A stretch of 64,000 nt of DNA from an uncultured Candidatus Nitrosopumilus sp. (GCA_905616385.1 CAJQSS010000020.1:1-64000); one strand, 5' to 3'; counted from the first letter of the stretch, positions 42,031 through 54,160 are shown. Notes: generated from the sequence alone by a model not told the origin. Numbers and translations are program-made.

Positions 42031-42532
42031 TGGAAGAATCAACAGACCTGCTGGAAGAAATTCAAATACGTCTAAACAAGAAATAGTAATTAGAACAGAT
42101 AGGCCGGTTGTAGTAGATGGAACAAACCACATTGCAGGTAGATTAGCATCAAATGTTGCAAAATTACTATTACAAGGACAAAGAGTTACAGTTGTAAATT
42201 GTGAGAAAATTATGATGAGTGGAACAAGAGCAAATCAAATTAAAGAATATAGAGAATTTTTAGAAATTAACAGTATTATCAATTACAAACACGGACCTGT
42301 CCACTACAGAAGACCTGATACAATTATTGCAAAAATGATTCGTCAAATGTTACCATTTGATAGAAAACCATCAGGTAAAACAGCATATGCAAGACTTCGA
42401 ACTTACATTGGTGCACCAAATGATACAAAACCAATTAAAAAAATTCAATTTGAAAAAGCATTAATCACAAGAGAAGCATCTAATTATACATCAATAGCAG
42501 AGATATGCAGAGTAATAGGATGGACTGAATAA
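42023..42532 (+). CDS. rpl13: Large-subunit ribosomal protein L13
   Basis: A 169-residue L13 (uL13): VVVDGTNHIAGRLASNVAKLL, GQRVTVVNCEKIMMSGTRAN, and GPVHYRRPDTIIAKMIRQMLP. I chose TTG 42023 because GGAG at 42010-42013 gives a nine-base Shine-Dalgarno spacing; an in-frame TTG at 42014 is also possible. The ~20-residue N-terminal extension before EIVIRTDRP is longer than usual. It ends with TAATG, overlapping the S9 start by one base. Confidence 0.92.
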   Translation: MANGRINRPAGRNSNTSKQEIVIRTDRPVVVDGTNHIAGRLASNVAKLLLQGQRVTVVNCEKIMMSGTRANQIKEYREFLEINSIINYKHGPVHYRRPDTIIAKMIRQMLPFDRKPSGKTAYARLRTYIGAPNDTKPIKKIQFEKALITREASNYTSIAEICRVIGWTE

Positions 42533-42978
42533 TGATTCCAAAAACTGAAATTTATTTTGCAACTAGAAAAACTGCAAGTGCACACGTATACATCACAAAA
42601 GGTGTTGGCAAAGTTAGAATTAACAATGTTCCAGTAGAGATGATACCACAAGAAACTGCTCGTGAAGTTATTTTGGCACCACTTGAAATTACAGGGGACT
42701 TGAGAGATAAAATCGATATTTCAGTCAGAGTAAGAGGAGGGGGTTTCATGGGACAAGCCAGTGCAATTGCAACTGGGATCACTAGAGCACTCATAGGTTG
42801 GACAAAATCTAAAAAAGAGCCAAAGGATCACCCATTCCCAAAATCAACTAGAGAAGACCTCAGAAAACGAATTGATGATTTTGATAAATATCTAGTAAGC
42901 GGAGATGCCAGACAAAAAGAACCAAAGAAATTTGGCGGACCTGGTGCAAGAAGAAGAAAGCAGAAATCATACCGTTAG
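42532..42978 (+). CDS. rps9: Small-subunit ribosomal protein S9
   Basis: A 148-residue S9 (uS9) with YFATRKTASAHVYITKGVGKV, VRVRGGGFMGQASAIATGIT-type core and the basic C-terminus GGPGARRRKQKSYR, whose last residues reach the tRNA anticodon loop in the P site. It is translationally coupled to L13 and ends the operon. RNA polymerase subunits N and K, which often follow in other archaea, do not follow here. Confidence 0.95.
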   Translation: MIPKTEIYFATRKTASAHVYITKGVGKVRINNVPVEMIPQETAREVILAPLEITGDLRDKIDISVRVRGGGFMGQASAIATGITRALIGWTKSKKEPKDHPFPKSTREDLRKRIDDFDKYLVSGDARQKEPKKFGGPGARRRKQKSYR

Positions 42979-42981
42979 ACC

Positions 42982-43698
42982 GTGAAAGCCATAATTTTAG
43001 CAGGCGGTGAGGGGACTCGAGGAAAACCATATACGGAATATTTTCCAAAAGCAATGAATCCAATTAATGGAAAACCAATGATAGATTATGTTGTAAGATA
43101 TCTAAAATCATTTAATTTCATAAAAGAAGTGATCATAATATCAGATTACAATGGTTTAGGAGGCCAAATTAAAAACTACTATGGAGATAGAAAAGATATC
43201 AAATTCATCCAAGATTCACAAAGTGGAACTGGAGGAGATTTACTTCATATTGAAAAAGAACTTAAAAATGAATCAGAATTTTTACTATGGTTTGTAGATA
43301 ATTTATGTGCAGTAGATGTAAAGAAGATGAGAGAAACATTCAAAGAAAAAAATAGTTTTGCATGTATTGCAACCAGAACAAAAAGAAAAGAAGAAACAGG
43401 TTTTGCAATTGTAGAGGATGGAATAATTAAAGAATTCAAAGAAAAACCAGTAATGAAATTGCAATTATCAGAATGTCTAGGAATTTACATGTTAAGAAAA
43501 GAAATTATTCAAAAAATAAAGAAGAAAAAACAAAAACAAGTTAATCTTTCATATGATATCTTACAGGAATTATCCAAAGAAGGAAAAGTCAGTGCTTATG
43601 ATATAGCAGATAAAGAGTGGGTTGATGCAGAATCACCAATGATTTTAGAGAGAAACAAGAAATTGGTAACGAAAATCATAAAACAGATGGGACTGTAG
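42982..43698 (+). CDS. Sugar-phosphate nucleotidylyltransferase-like protein
   Basis: A 238-residue nucleotidyltransferase that begins with GTG three bases after rps9. The signature LAGGEGTRGKPYTEYFPKAM sits at the N-terminus, with Gly where most relatives have Leu after GTR. Further marks are NGKPMIDYVVRYL, the metal-binding Asp in FVDNLCAVD, TGFAIVEDGIIKEFKEKP, and GIYMLRKEI. It would activate a sugar-1-phosphate with NTP; the sugar is unknown. It lacks the C-terminal beta-helix of acyltransferase fusions. Its 3' end overlaps the convergent leuD by 23 bases. Confidence 0.85.
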   Translation: MKAIILAGGEGTRGKPYTEYFPKAMNPINGKPMIDYVVRYLKSFNFIKEVIIISDYNGLGGQIKNYYGDRKDIKFIQDSQSGTGGDLLHIEKELKNESEFLLWFVDNLCAVDVKKMRETFKEKNSFACIATRTKRKEETGFAIVEDGIIKEFKEKPVMKLQLSECLGIYMLRKEIIQKIKKKKQKQVNLSYDILQELSKEGKVSAYDIADKEWVDAESPMILERNKKLVTKIIKQMGL

Positions 43699-44260
43699 AT
43701 TTTTCTTCAAATTCAGATATTTTATCTTCAAATTGAAAAGTTTGTGCAATATCATCCAAGCCTTCTAAGAGAATTTTTTTCTTATGAGAATTAATTTCAA
43801 ATGATATATCTTCAGAAGAAGTTTTAATTATTTGATTTTCTAAATCTATCTCAATTGGACTAGTTTCTTGCAATAACTTTTCAACGATCTGGGATTCTAA
43901 TGAAATTGGTAAAATTCCATTTTTGAAACAATTACTAAAAAAAATATCTGCAAAAGATGATGAAATAATTACAGAAAACCCATAATCATCCAAAGCCCAA
44001 ACAGCATGTTCTCTACTAGAGCCACATCCAAAATTATCACCAGCAACTAGAATTTTTGAACCATCATACTTTGGATCATTTAAGATAAAATCAGATTTCA
44101 TATTTTCATTCTCATCATATCTCCAATTAAAAAATAAAAATTTTCCAAATCCAGATTTTTGAACTAATTTTAGAAATTGTTTTGGGATAATTTGATCAGT
44201 ATCTACATTTACTTTATCAAGTGGGGTAACGATGCTTTTTACATTTTCAAATGGTTCCAT
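43676..44260 (-). CDS. leuD: 3-isopropylmalate dehydratase small subunit, bacterial-type LeuD
   Basis: A 194-residue small subunit of the aconitase family swivel domain. It has VNVDTDQIIPKQFLKLV, FFNWRYDENENM, and the substrate-recognition stretch [18 protein letters not shown]. The length and the WRY motif fit the bacterial LeuD group. It lies one base after its large subunit. With LeuC it isomerises 2- to 3-isopropylmalate in leucine synthesis. Confidence 0.9.
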   Translation of the reverse strand: MEPFENVKSIVTPLDKVNVDTDQIIPKQFLKLVQKSGFGKFLFFNWRYDENENMKSDFILNDPKYDGSKILVAGDNFGCGSSREHAVWALDDYGFSVIISSSFADIFFSNCFKNGILPISLESQIVEKLLQETSPIEIDLENQIIKTSSEDISFEINSHKKKILLEGLDDIAQTFQFEDKISEFEEKSTVPSVL

Positions 44261-44261
44261 G

Positions 44262-45677
44262 TTAATTCAAATCCAATTTCCTTACATCTACAAAATGACC
44301 ATTAATTGCTGCAGCTGCAGCCATTACAGGGCTAACTAAATGAGTTCTACCACCATTGCCTTGTCTACCTTCAAAATTTCTATTTGATGTACTAGCACAT
44401 CTTTCACCTGGAGACAAAATATCAGGATTCATACCTAAACACATGCTACATCCAGCCTCTCGCCATTCAAAATTGGCATCAATGAAGATTTTATCTAATC
44501 CCATTTCTTCAGCTTGTCTTTTTACCATTTGAGAACCTGGAACCACCATAGCATTAACACTTGATGCAACTTTTTGTCCTTGAATAATTTTTGAAGCCTC
44601 AATAAGATCTTCTAGTCTTGCATTAGTACAAGATCCAATAAACACCCTATCAATTTTAATATCTTCAATCATAGTTCCAGATTTAAGATCCATATATTCA
44701 AGGGCTTTTTCAGCTCCCTTCTTTTGATTAGCATCACCATTAGAATATTCATCAGGGGATGGAATTGGCTCATCTACATCACAAGTCATTCCAGGATTGG
44801 TTCCCCAACTTACTTGAGGGGCAATATCATTAATGTCTAAAATAAATTGTTTATCAAAGGTTGCATCAGAGTCTGTTTTGAGAGTATCTTTCCAAGAATC
44901 TACAAGGGATTCATAATTTTTTGGAGTGTATTCTCTATCCTGTAAATAATCAAAAGTTTTTTGATCAGGTGCAATTAATCCTGCACGAGCTCCTCCCTCA
45001 ATAGACATATTACAAATTGTCATTCTTTCATCCATAGAAAGATCATTGATTCCTTCTCCACGATATTCAATAACAGTACCAGTTCCACCAGCAGTTCCAA
45101 TGTTTTTGATAATTGATAAAATAATATCTTTTGCAGTTACAGCATGAGGATTACTTCTTTTTCCTTCAACTCTAACTTCAAATGTTTTTGGTTTTTCTAA
45201 CCATAACGTTTGAGATGCCAATACATGTTCAACTTCACTAGTTCCAATTCCCAATGCTAATGCACCAAATGCTCCATGAGTTGAAGTATGGCTATCACCA
45301 CAAACAATAGTAGAACCAGGCAAAGTTATGCCTAATTGAGGGCCTATAACATGTACAATTCCCTGATTTGGGCTGTTAATATCAAATAATTTAATTCCAA
45401 AATCTTTGCAATTAGTTTCAAGGGTTTTAATTTGAACAGCAGAAGTTTGATCCAATATTGGTAAAGAACGGTCACTGGTTGGAACATTATGATCCATTGT
45501 AGCAATTGTCAAATCAGGACGTCTGACTTTTCTGTTATTCATACGTAAACCATCAAATGCTTGAGGAGATGTTACCTCATGTACAAGATGTCTATCAATG
45601 TAAATTAAATCTGGTTCATTTTGTTTTGTAACAACAATATGAGACTCCCAAATTTTTTCAAAAAGTGTTTTACCCAT
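44262..45677 (-). CDS. leuC: 3-isopropylmalate dehydratase large subunit, bacterial-type LeuC
   Basis: A 471-residue aconitase-family large subunit. It starts [15 protein letters not shown], has [42 protein letters not shown], and the [4Fe-4S] cysteines in [11 protein letters not shown] and [13 protein letters not shown] chose ATG 45677, two bases after the upstream stop, because it gives the family-standard N-terminus; the frame runs 15 codons further into the preceding gene. It belongs to a run of four dehydratase genes. Confidence 0.92.
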   Translation of the reverse strand: MGKTLFEKIWESHIVVTKQNEPDLIYIDRHLVHEVTSPQAFDGLRMNNRKVRRPDLTIATMDHNVPTSDRSLPILDQTSAVQIKTLETNCKDFGIKLFDINSPNQGIVHVIGPQLGITLPGSTIVCGDSHTSTHGAFGALALGIGTSEVEHVLASQTLWLEKPKTFEVRVEGKRSNPHAVTAKDIILSIIKNIGTAGGTGTVIEYRGEGINDLSMDERMTICNMSIEGGARAGLIAPDQKTFDYLQDREYTPKNYESLVDSWKDTLKTDSDATFDKQFILDINDIAPQVSWGTNPGMTCDVDEPIPSPDEYSNGDANQKKGAEKALEYMDLKSGTMIEDIKIDRVFIGSCTNARLEDLIEASKIIQGQKVASSVNAMVVPGSQMVKRQAEEMGLDKIFIDANFEWREAGCSMCLGMNPDILSPGERCASTSNRNFEGRQGNGGRTHLVSPVMAAAAAINGHFVDVRKLDLN

Positions 45678-45678
45678 T

Positions 45679-46170
45679 TTAATCCTGATCTGGTTTATAC
45701 TTGAATAATCCGCCGGCTGCAATTATTTTTCCAATAATTTCAGAGAATGGTTTCATTTTGTATGTTTGATTTTTTGTGATATTTTTTATTTCATTTTTTG
45801 AAACATCAATATCAATTTCATCACCTTCAGAAATTCCATCATATGCATCTTGATCAATTTCAATAGGTAACAAAAATGCACCATCTACAGAATTTCGATA
45901 AAAAATTCTTGCAAAAGATAAAGCAAGAATTGCTTTTACCCCACAATGAGATAATGCAATAGGAGCATGTTCACGAGATGAACCACATCCAAAATTCTTT
46001 CCAGATAAAATAAAATCACCTTCTTTTACTTTAGAATGAAAATCAGGATCTAATCCCTCCATGGCATGGGTTGCAAGTTCGGCATAATCGTGTACTTTGA
46101 GATATTGACCAGGGATTATTACATCAGTGTCAATATTATCACGAGCATATTTTATTATATTTCCCTTCAT
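45679..46170 (-). CDS. Second dehydratase small subunit, archaeal-type LeuD/HacB
   Basis: A 163-residue small subunit of the archaeal LeuD/HacB group: [22 protein letters not shown] at the N-terminus, then [18 protein letters not shown]. It is only distantly similar to the neighbouring LeuD. The substrate loop between the first strands cannot be used here to tell isopropylmalate from homoaconitate, citramalate or other substrates. Its ATG overlaps the end of its large-subunit gene by four bases. Confidence 0.85.
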   Translation of the reverse strand: MKGNIIKYARDNIDTDVIIPGQYLKVHDYAELATHAMEGLDPDFHSKVKEGDFILSGKNFGCGSSREHAPIALSHCGVKAILALSFARIFYRNSVDGAFLLPIEIDQDAYDGISEGDEIDIDVSKNEIKNITKNQTYKMKPFSEIIGKIIAAGGLFKYKPDQD

Positions 46171-47438
46171 ATCAAATCCCTTGGGTCAGTAATTTTTCCA
46201 GTAACTGCAGAGGCTGCTGCAACCATTGGAGATGCAAGATAAGTTTGAGATTCAACATGACCCATTCTGCCTGGGAAATTTCTATTAGTGGTACTAATAC
46301 AGATTTCATCTTTTGCCAATACTCCCATGTGGGCACCACAGCAGGCACCGCAAGTAGGTGGACCAACTGTAGCACCAGCATCTAAGAAAATTTTCAAAAG
46401 ACCATTTTCCATAGCACGTTGATAAATTGAGATTGCTGCTGGTAAAATTTCAGTTCTAATCTTTACTTTTCTTCCTTTGAGAATTTTTGCTGCAGCTTCC
46501 AAATCTTCGTATTTTGCACCAGTACAAGAACCAATGTATGATTTATCTAATTCAACAGAAGGAGCTTCACTTACAACACATGTATTATCAGGTGAGAATG
46601 GTTTTGCAATTATTGGTTCCATTTCAGAACTTTCAAATTCAAATATTTTAGAATATTCGGCATCAGAATCACCAGTAACTAAATTAAGATCAGTAGCACC
46701 TCTTTGAGAAAGATAGTCAACTACTTTTTGATCAGGTTCTACAATTCCGTTTTTAGCTCCTGCTTCAGTTGTCATGTTACATAATGTCAATCTACTTTCA
46801 ATAGACATTTCATCAATTCCACTTCCACCAAATTGCATGGTCCTATATGCACCACCATCGTTTCCAATTTCTCCAATAATTTTTAGAATCAAATCTTTTG
46901 CCATCACATGATCAGGTAATTTTCCATTAAGTTTGAAATAGTAAGTTTCTGGAACTTTAAACCAAATATTTCCATTTAACAAAACATATGCAATATCAGT
47001 ATGACCTAAACCACATGCAAATGCTCCTAAAGCACCAGTTGTATTTGTGTGAGAATCACCACCAACATAAACATCACCAGGCATTACCATTGCTTCTTCA
47101 TGAGATAGAGTATGGCAAATACCATACTGACCCATTCCATATTTGAAGTGTTTTTCAATACCATAATTTTTTGTGAAATTTGATAATTTTACAATATTTT
47201 CTGCAGATAGTTTATCAGCTGATGGTACAAAATGATCTTCAGCTACCCAAACTTTGGTAGGATCCCATAATTTATCAACTGAAATTCCTTGTTTCTTTAA
47301 TTTATCAAAAACCTTGATCACACCAGGTCCAGACACATCATGCATCATTACTTTATCAACATCAGCAAAAATCACATCATCAGGTACTACTGAGGATTTG
47401 CCTGAGGCACGTGCAAGGATCTTCTCAACTATATTCAT
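46167..47438 (-). CDS. Second dehydratase large subunit, archaeal-type LeuC/HacA
   Basis: A 423-residue aconitase-family large subunit of the shorter archaeal group. Markers are MNIVEKILARASGKSSVVPD, MMHDVSGPGVIKVFDKL, GGDSHTNTTGALGAFACGLGHTD and the cluster cysteines in GSCTGAKYEDL and PPTCGACCGAH. It may act in the isopropylmalate step, in isoleucine synthesis through citramalate, or as homoaconitase for lysine; sequence alone does not decide. It heads the four-gene run and diverges from cofE. Confidence 0.87.
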   Translation of the reverse strand: MNIVEKILARASGKSSVVPDDVIFADVDKVMMHDVSGPGVIKVFDKLKKQGISVDKLWDPTKVWVAEDHFVPSADKLSAENIVKLSNFTKNYGIEKHFKYGMGQYGICHTLSHEEAMVMPGDVYVGGDSHTNTTGALGAFACGLGHTDIAYVLLNGNIWFKVPETYYFKLNGKLPDHVMAKDLILKIIGEIGNDGGAYRTMQFGGSGIDEMSIESRLTLCNMTTEAGAKNGIVEPDQKVVDYLSQRGATDLNLVTGDSDAEYSKIFEFESSEMEPIIAKPFSPDNTCVVSEAPSVELDKSYIGSCTGAKYEDLEAAAKILKGRKVKIRTEILPAAISIYQRAMENGLLKIFLDAGATVGPPTCGACCGAHMGVLAKDEICISTTNRNFPGRMGHVESQTYLASPMVAAASAVTGKITDPRDLI

Positions 47439-47511
47439 GATTCAAAAAGTTCGCTCTTGGGATTAAAAGCTTTTCAGAACAATAAAAAAGAAATAGAATC
47501 TATACAATATT

Positions 47512-48300
47512 GTGCAATTAACAGTATTACCACTACTAGCAGAAAAAATGGAAAATGAATTTGATATTTTTGAAGCATTAGAAAATACTTTAGAGAAAAA
47601 TGAAACAAGATTACAAGAAGGAGATGTTATAGTAATTTCAACAAAATACATCTCAAATTCACAAGGAAGAATTGTAGATTTGGAGAAAATTAAAGCATCA
47701 AAATATGGTATGAAGATTGCAGATGAATATCAATTAAACCCAGGAATTGCAGAAATCATCATTAGAGAATCAGATAAAATTTTTGGAGGAATAGGAGGGT
47801 TTGTCATTACATCAGCAGATAATATCATGGCACCAAATGCTGGAATTGATAAATCAAATGCAAAAAAAGGTAAAGCAATCCTATATCCAACAGATCCTTT
47901 TCTAATTGCAGAACAAATTCGAAGAAAAGTTTTCTTAAAATTATTAATTCATGTGGGAGTGATTCTAGTAGATAGTAGATTAATGCCAGCAAGAATTGGA
48001 ACCTCAGGAGTTGCAATATCATGTGCAGGAGTAGAACCAGTTTTGGATATGAGATCCAAAAAAGATCTAGATGGGAATCCATTGAAAGTTACATTTCAAG
48101 CAGTTGTAGACAATCTTGCAACAATTGCAAATCACAAAATGGGCGAAGGTGCTGAATCAAGACCATTTGCAATAGTTAGGGATTCGGGTGCAAAACTTAC
48201 AGATAGAAAAATAAATTCTTCAGAAATGGCAATTGCACCAGAGCAATGCGTGTATGTTAGAGGCCTTGCAAATCCCCCAAAAAACAAGGGTACAAGGTAA
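47512..48300 (+). CDS. cofE: Coenzyme F420-0:L-glutamate ligase
   Basis: A 262-residue CofE, which adds gamma-linked glutamates to the F420 precursor using GTP. It shows GDVIVISTKYISNSQGRIVDL, GGFVITSADNIMAPNAGIDKSNA-type block, LYPTDPFLIAEQIRR, ISCAGVEPVLDMRSKKDLDG and ADN/NLATIANHKMGEGAESRP. The start is GTG at 47512. It implies F420-dependent enzymes in this organism; a possible F420-type protein lies at 18947. Confidence 0.93.
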   Translation: MQLTVLPLLAEKMENEFDIFEALENTLEKNETRLQEGDVIVISTKYISNSQGRIVDLEKIKASKYGMKIADEYQLNPGIAEIIIRESDKIFGGIGGFVITSADNIMAPNAGIDKSNAKKGKAILYPTDPFLIAEQIRRKVFLKLLIHVGVILVDSRLMPARIGTSGVAISCAGVEPVLDMRSKKDLDGNPLKVTFQAVVDNLATIANHKMGEGAESRPFAIVRDSGAKLTDRKINSSEMAIAPEQCVYVRGLANPPKNKGTR

Positions 48301-48335
48301 GTTTTTTTTAAATAGAGGAATTTGAGATAGAAAAT

Positions 48336-48887
48336 ATGGAATATTTGACAACATATCCAAAAACGATCTCATTTATCGATGGATTAAAGCACAAAATCCA
48401 TGTAGATAATAAAGAAGGAGTAGAGCAACTCCATATTGTTGTCAAAAAAAGTTTTGAAGAATTAACTAAAATATTTAGAGCAGAAGGATTTACCAAAGTA
48501 AAACTAGAACATAAACAACCAGACCAAATTGGTAGCGGTCTAAATTTGAAATTAAAAAAACCATGGGAGATGCATGTTAGAATGGTAGATTTAGAAGACG
48601 GAAAAATTGGCATTCATGCAGAAGTTGAAGTATCAAGGGATTATCTTCAACATTTGTTTTCACAAAGAACTCCTGTGGTTTATGAAGTTGAAGAGATTTT
48701 AAAAAAATATCAAATAGATTACAATATCTGGCATGATAAAATAAAGAAAAACATTACAACAGTAGTAGATAATTACAAAGTTAAACTTGCAACTCCGGGA
48801 ATTCCGGTATTTGCATGGAAGCCAATGTTATTTGTAATTGGAACGGTAATGGTATTGTATGGATGGAAGTTTTTCAATACCATTTAA
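48336..48887 (+). CDS. Unknown protein with C-terminal membrane anchor
   Basis: A 183-residue protein. Residues 1-155 are soluble alpha/beta, with KKPWEMHVRMVDLEDGKIGI in the middle. The last ~22 residues (FVIGTVMVLYGWKFFN) form one hydrophobic helix, so the protein is probably tail-anchored with its bulk in the cytoplasm. No family recognised. It follows cofE by 35 bases on the same strand. Confidence 0.6.
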   Translation: MEYLTTYPKTISFIDGLKHKIHVDNKEGVEQLHIVVKKSFEELTKIFRAEGFTKVKLEHKQPDQIGSGLNLKLKKPWEMHVRMVDLEDGKIGIHAEVEVSRDYLQHLFSQRTPVVYEVEEILKKYQIDYNIWHDKIKKNITTVVDNYKVKLATPGIPVFAWKPMLFVIGTVMVLYGWKFFNTI

Positions 48888-48921
48888 TAATAATTAAAAA
48901 TTTAATTTACAAAAAAATTAT

Positions 48922-49254
48922 CTAAACACCGAGTGTTTCTGCTTTACTTAATTCAAGAAATACTTTATCGCCAACTGAAAGACCCATCTCTTTGTATTCA
49001 TGCATTTCAAGTTTTAATTGAGTAATTCCTGATTGCATTCCCATACCACCACCACCAGCACCAGACATCATCTTGTTGAGGTCTTTCATCATATCATTCA
49101 TGTTTGAAAATCCCATTACCTTTGGAGAGCCAAAAGCAGCAGGGGGATTTTGAGTTCCTTCCTTTAGATCTTTTAGTGATGATAGTGAAAGTACAACATA
49201 TGGTGCTCCATCTGGGGCAGAATCAATGCTTTTTACAACAAATTCTTTCTTCAT
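48922..49254 (-). CDS. Small unknown protein with Gly/Met-rich linker
   Basis: A 110-residue protein. An N-terminal strand-rich part (EFVVKSIDSAPDGAPYVVLS) and a C-terminal part (LKLEMHEYKEMGLSVGDKVF) flank a flexible Met/Gly-rich linker (MMSGAGGGGMGM). This layout reminded me of arcadin-1-type proteins linked to archaeal actin, but I cannot confirm it from sequence. The TATA region at 49276-49287 is shared with a divergent transcript. Confidence 0.55.
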   Translation of the reverse strand: MKKEFVVKSIDSAPDGAPYVVLSLSSLKDLKEGTQNPPAAFGSPKVMGFSNMNDMMKDLNKMMSGAGGGGMGMQSGITQLKLEMHEYKEMGLSVGDKVFLELSKAETLGV

Positions 49255-49308
49255 AAGTGACCTAGAAAGTATATCTATATAATTTTAATATTTTGAAGCT
49301 AAATTTAG

Positions 49309-49350
49309 ATGAAAATTGAAGCTTTAATTAGAAATTTGAATAGTTTGTAA
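49309..49350 (+). other. Possible 13-residue leader ORF
   Basis: ATG at 49309 lies about 28 bases after a TATA box (CTATATAATTTT, 49276-49287), the usual leaderless distance here. It encodes MKIEALIRNLNSL and stops at 49348-49350, three bases before the TTG start of the next gene, which is in another frame. It may be a leader peptide coupled by re-initiation, or chance. Confidence 0.3.
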
Positions 49351-49352
49351 TA

Positions 49353-49898
49353 TTGTCTGAGCCTCTAGAAACAAAATTAGAATATTATGGTATCTCACCT
49401 TGGGAAATAGAAGTTCTTTATGGATTTCTACATTCTAGATTTACAGTACTGCAAGAAGAAATAGAAAATAATGATGAAAAATTTGTAAGTTTTCTAAATA
49501 TCGACATTCCCCTAGAATTTAATGAGGCATTTTTCAAATGGTTTGATTTTAAACGTTGGGAAAAAGTAAAGGATGTTTTAAAAGAATACAAAAGAAGAAG
49601 GGGAAGTCGTAATGCATTAAAAATTAAAATCAATTTTGCTGGAAATCCAAAAATTGTATTTACAGTGGATGTAGTGGATAGACAATGGTTTAACAATGCA
49701 GTAGAAAAAATGGATTTTGTAATAGAATTATTACCACAGCATCTTGATCCTAAAAAACTTCCAACAGGAGTTAGAGAAATTAATTACAAATTTGATGTGG
49801 AATCAGTTAGATGGAGATTAGATACAGCAAAATCAAAAGATAAAGAATATTCATTCAGAGGAGACATCTGGAAAGAAATTCAAAAAGAAGTCAACTAA
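49353..49898 (+). CDS. Soluble protein of unknown function
   Basis: A 181-residue alpha/beta protein beginning with TTG; no in-frame ATG is near. It has an N-terminal helical part (YYGISPWEIEVLYGFLHSRF), a basic central stretch (EYKRRRGSRNALKIKINFAG) and a C-terminal part with VESVRWRLDTAKSKD. No motif or family is recognised. It is preceded by a possible 13-residue leader ORF. Confidence 0.55.
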   Translation: MSEPLETKLEYYGISPWEIEVLYGFLHSRFTVLQEEIENNDEKFVSFLNIDIPLEFNEAFFKWFDFKRWEKVKDVLKEYKRRRGSRNALKIKINFAGNPKIVFTVDVVDRQWFNNAVEKMDFVIELLPQHLDPKKLPTGVREINYKFDVESVRWRLDTAKSKDKEYSFRGDIWKEIQKEVN

Positions 49899-49907
49899 AA
49901 AATAAAA

Positions 49908-52770
<2,863 letters not shown>

Positions 52771-52823
52771 AGATATTCACAACCTTTTTTCAAATAATAA
52801 CCACATGGTAAAGAATTATTCAA

Positions 52824-52970
52824 TTATCCACCTGTAGCTGCATCAAATAATGCACATTCACATTTATCACGTTCACCACAATATGGACAAACACATACAC
52901 ATTTTTCAATAGAATTACCACAATCCACACAAATAGCAAATTCTTCTTCCTCTTCAATTTTAGAAGACAT
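52824..52970 (-). CDS. 48-residue Cys-rich zinc-ribbon microprotein
   Basis: Read directly on the minus strand: ATG at 52968-52970, stop at 52824-52826. After an acidic start (SSKIEEEEEF) come eight cysteines: C14-x2-C17, C24, C26, C28-x2-C31, C37, C39. The set could bind two zinc ions, with two ribbon knuckles and two CxC pairs. Unlike the metallothionein-like protein at 22.8 kb it has ordinary residues between. It lies 53 bases upstream of the korA start on the same strand. No named family recognised. Confidence 0.65.
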   Translation of the reverse strand: MSSKIEEEEEFAICVDCGNSIEKCVCVCPYCGERDKCECALFDAATGG

Positions 52971-53022
52971 GATAAAGATACAAAGAAATCGTATAAATGG
53001 TTTGAGATAAATCTGAAGACTG

Positions 53023-53991
53023 ATGAAAGAAAAAATATTTCTTACAAGAATATTACATGATTTTGCATTAAAAGAGTTAAAAAAGAAATTTCAAGTTGAA
53101 ATCCATACAGGAAAAATACCCATACCTCAAAAAACATTAAAATCTAAAATTAAAGAAGTAGATGGTTTAATCTGTTTTCCATATGATAAGATAGACAAAG
53201 AAATAATTCAATCAGCAAAAAATCTCAAAGTAATCAGTACATACAGTGTAGGGTATGATCACATAGATACACGATTTGCAAAAGAAAATAAAATTAGAGT
53301 GGGATATACTCCAGAAGTTTTAACAGATGCAACGGCAAATATGGCATTTGCATTATTACTTGATTCATTAAGAAGAATTTCAGAAGGAGATAGAATTATC
53401 AGAAAAGGAAAGTGGAAGCAAATCTACGGAGCATATGATTATGTAGGATTAGATCTTCAGAGTAAAACTTTAGGCATAATTGGTCTAGGTAGAATTGGAA
53501 AAATACTTGCAAAAAGAGCAAAGGCATTTGATATGAAAATAATATACCACAATAGAAAACAAATTTTGAAAACTCAAGAGAAAAAATTAGGTGTAAAATA
53601 TACTACATTTGACAAATTAATTACTCAAAGCGATATAATATCAGTTCATGTTCCACATACAAAAGAAACCAATCAAATGTTTGATATGAAAATTTTTAAA
53701 AAAATGAAAAAGGCATCATTTCTCATAAATACATCACGTGGTAAAGTTGTAAATGAAAAAGATCTTGCAATAGCATTAAAACAAAAAATAATTGCTGGTG
53801 CAGGTTTAGATGTATTTGAGACAGAACCAATAAACAAAAACCATCCATTTCTCAAATTAGAAAATATAGTATTAGCACCACATGTAGGAAGTTCTACAAA
53901 AGAAACTAGAATAAAAATGGCAGAAATAACTACTAAAAATTTAATTTTAGGAATGAATGGTAAAAAACCAATTTATTCTATCGGATATTGA
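53023..53991 (+). CDS. D-isomer-specific 2-hydroxyacid dehydrogenase
   Basis: A 322-residue NAD(P)-dependent dehydrogenase of the D-2-hydroxyacid group (glyoxylate/hydroxypyruvate reductase or phosphoglycerate dehydrogenase without ACT domain). The Rossmann motif GIIGLGRIGKILAKR is at residues ~150-164; the catalytic Arg is in INTSRGKVVNE, Glu in DVFETEP, and His in LAPHVGSST. VISTYSVGYDHID marks the substrate domain. Precise substrate unknown. Confidence 0.9.
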   Translation: MKEKIFLTRILHDFALKELKKKFQVEIHTGKIPIPQKTLKSKIKEVDGLICFPYDKIDKEIIQSAKNLKVISTYSVGYDHIDTRFAKENKIRVGYTPEVLTDATANMAFALLLDSLRRISEGDRIIRKGKWKQIYGAYDYVGLDLQSKTLGIIGLGRIGKILAKRAKAFDMKIIYHNRKQILKTQEKKLGVKYTTFDKLITQSDIISVHVPHTKETNQMFDMKIFKKMKKASFLINTSRGKVVNEKDLAIALKQKIIAGAGLDVFETEPINKNHPFLKLENIVLAPHVGSSTKETRIKMAEITTKNLILGMNGKKPIYSIGY

Positions 53992-54060
53992 TTATCACGC
54001 GTAAGTTAGAACATACTAAAATGTTGAGTTTTTATATTGAAATTATAAAATAGTAACAAG

Positions 54061-54150
54061 TTGAAAAAATTCAAACATACTAACGAAGAATTAGAATTAG
54101 CAAAAATACAAACTGAAAAAGACAAAAAGAAAAAAGAATCAGAAGACTGA
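54061..54150 (+). CDS. 29-residue Lys/Glu-rich microprotein
   Basis: A TTG-started ORF (54061 to TGA at 54148-54150) encoding MKKFKHTNEELELAKIQTEK plus a short KDKKKKESED tail. It is strongly charged and helical. A hairpin with T-run follows 10 bases later. The short length and TTG start keep it uncertain, but it fills an otherwise empty gap and ends just before a terminator. Confidence 0.4.
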   Translation: MKKFKHTNEELELAKIQTEKDKKKKESED

Positions 54151-54160
54151 TACTTTTTTG

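Noticed and set aside
42030-42086. An ATG-started 18-codon ORF (MEESTDLLEEIQ...) at the L18e stop
   Set aside because: It is out of frame within the 5' part of L13, whose conserved frame is clear; most likely chance.
48922-49254. Identification as arcadin-1
   Set aside because: The layout is suggestive, but no residue-level signature could be checked, so it was left as unknown.
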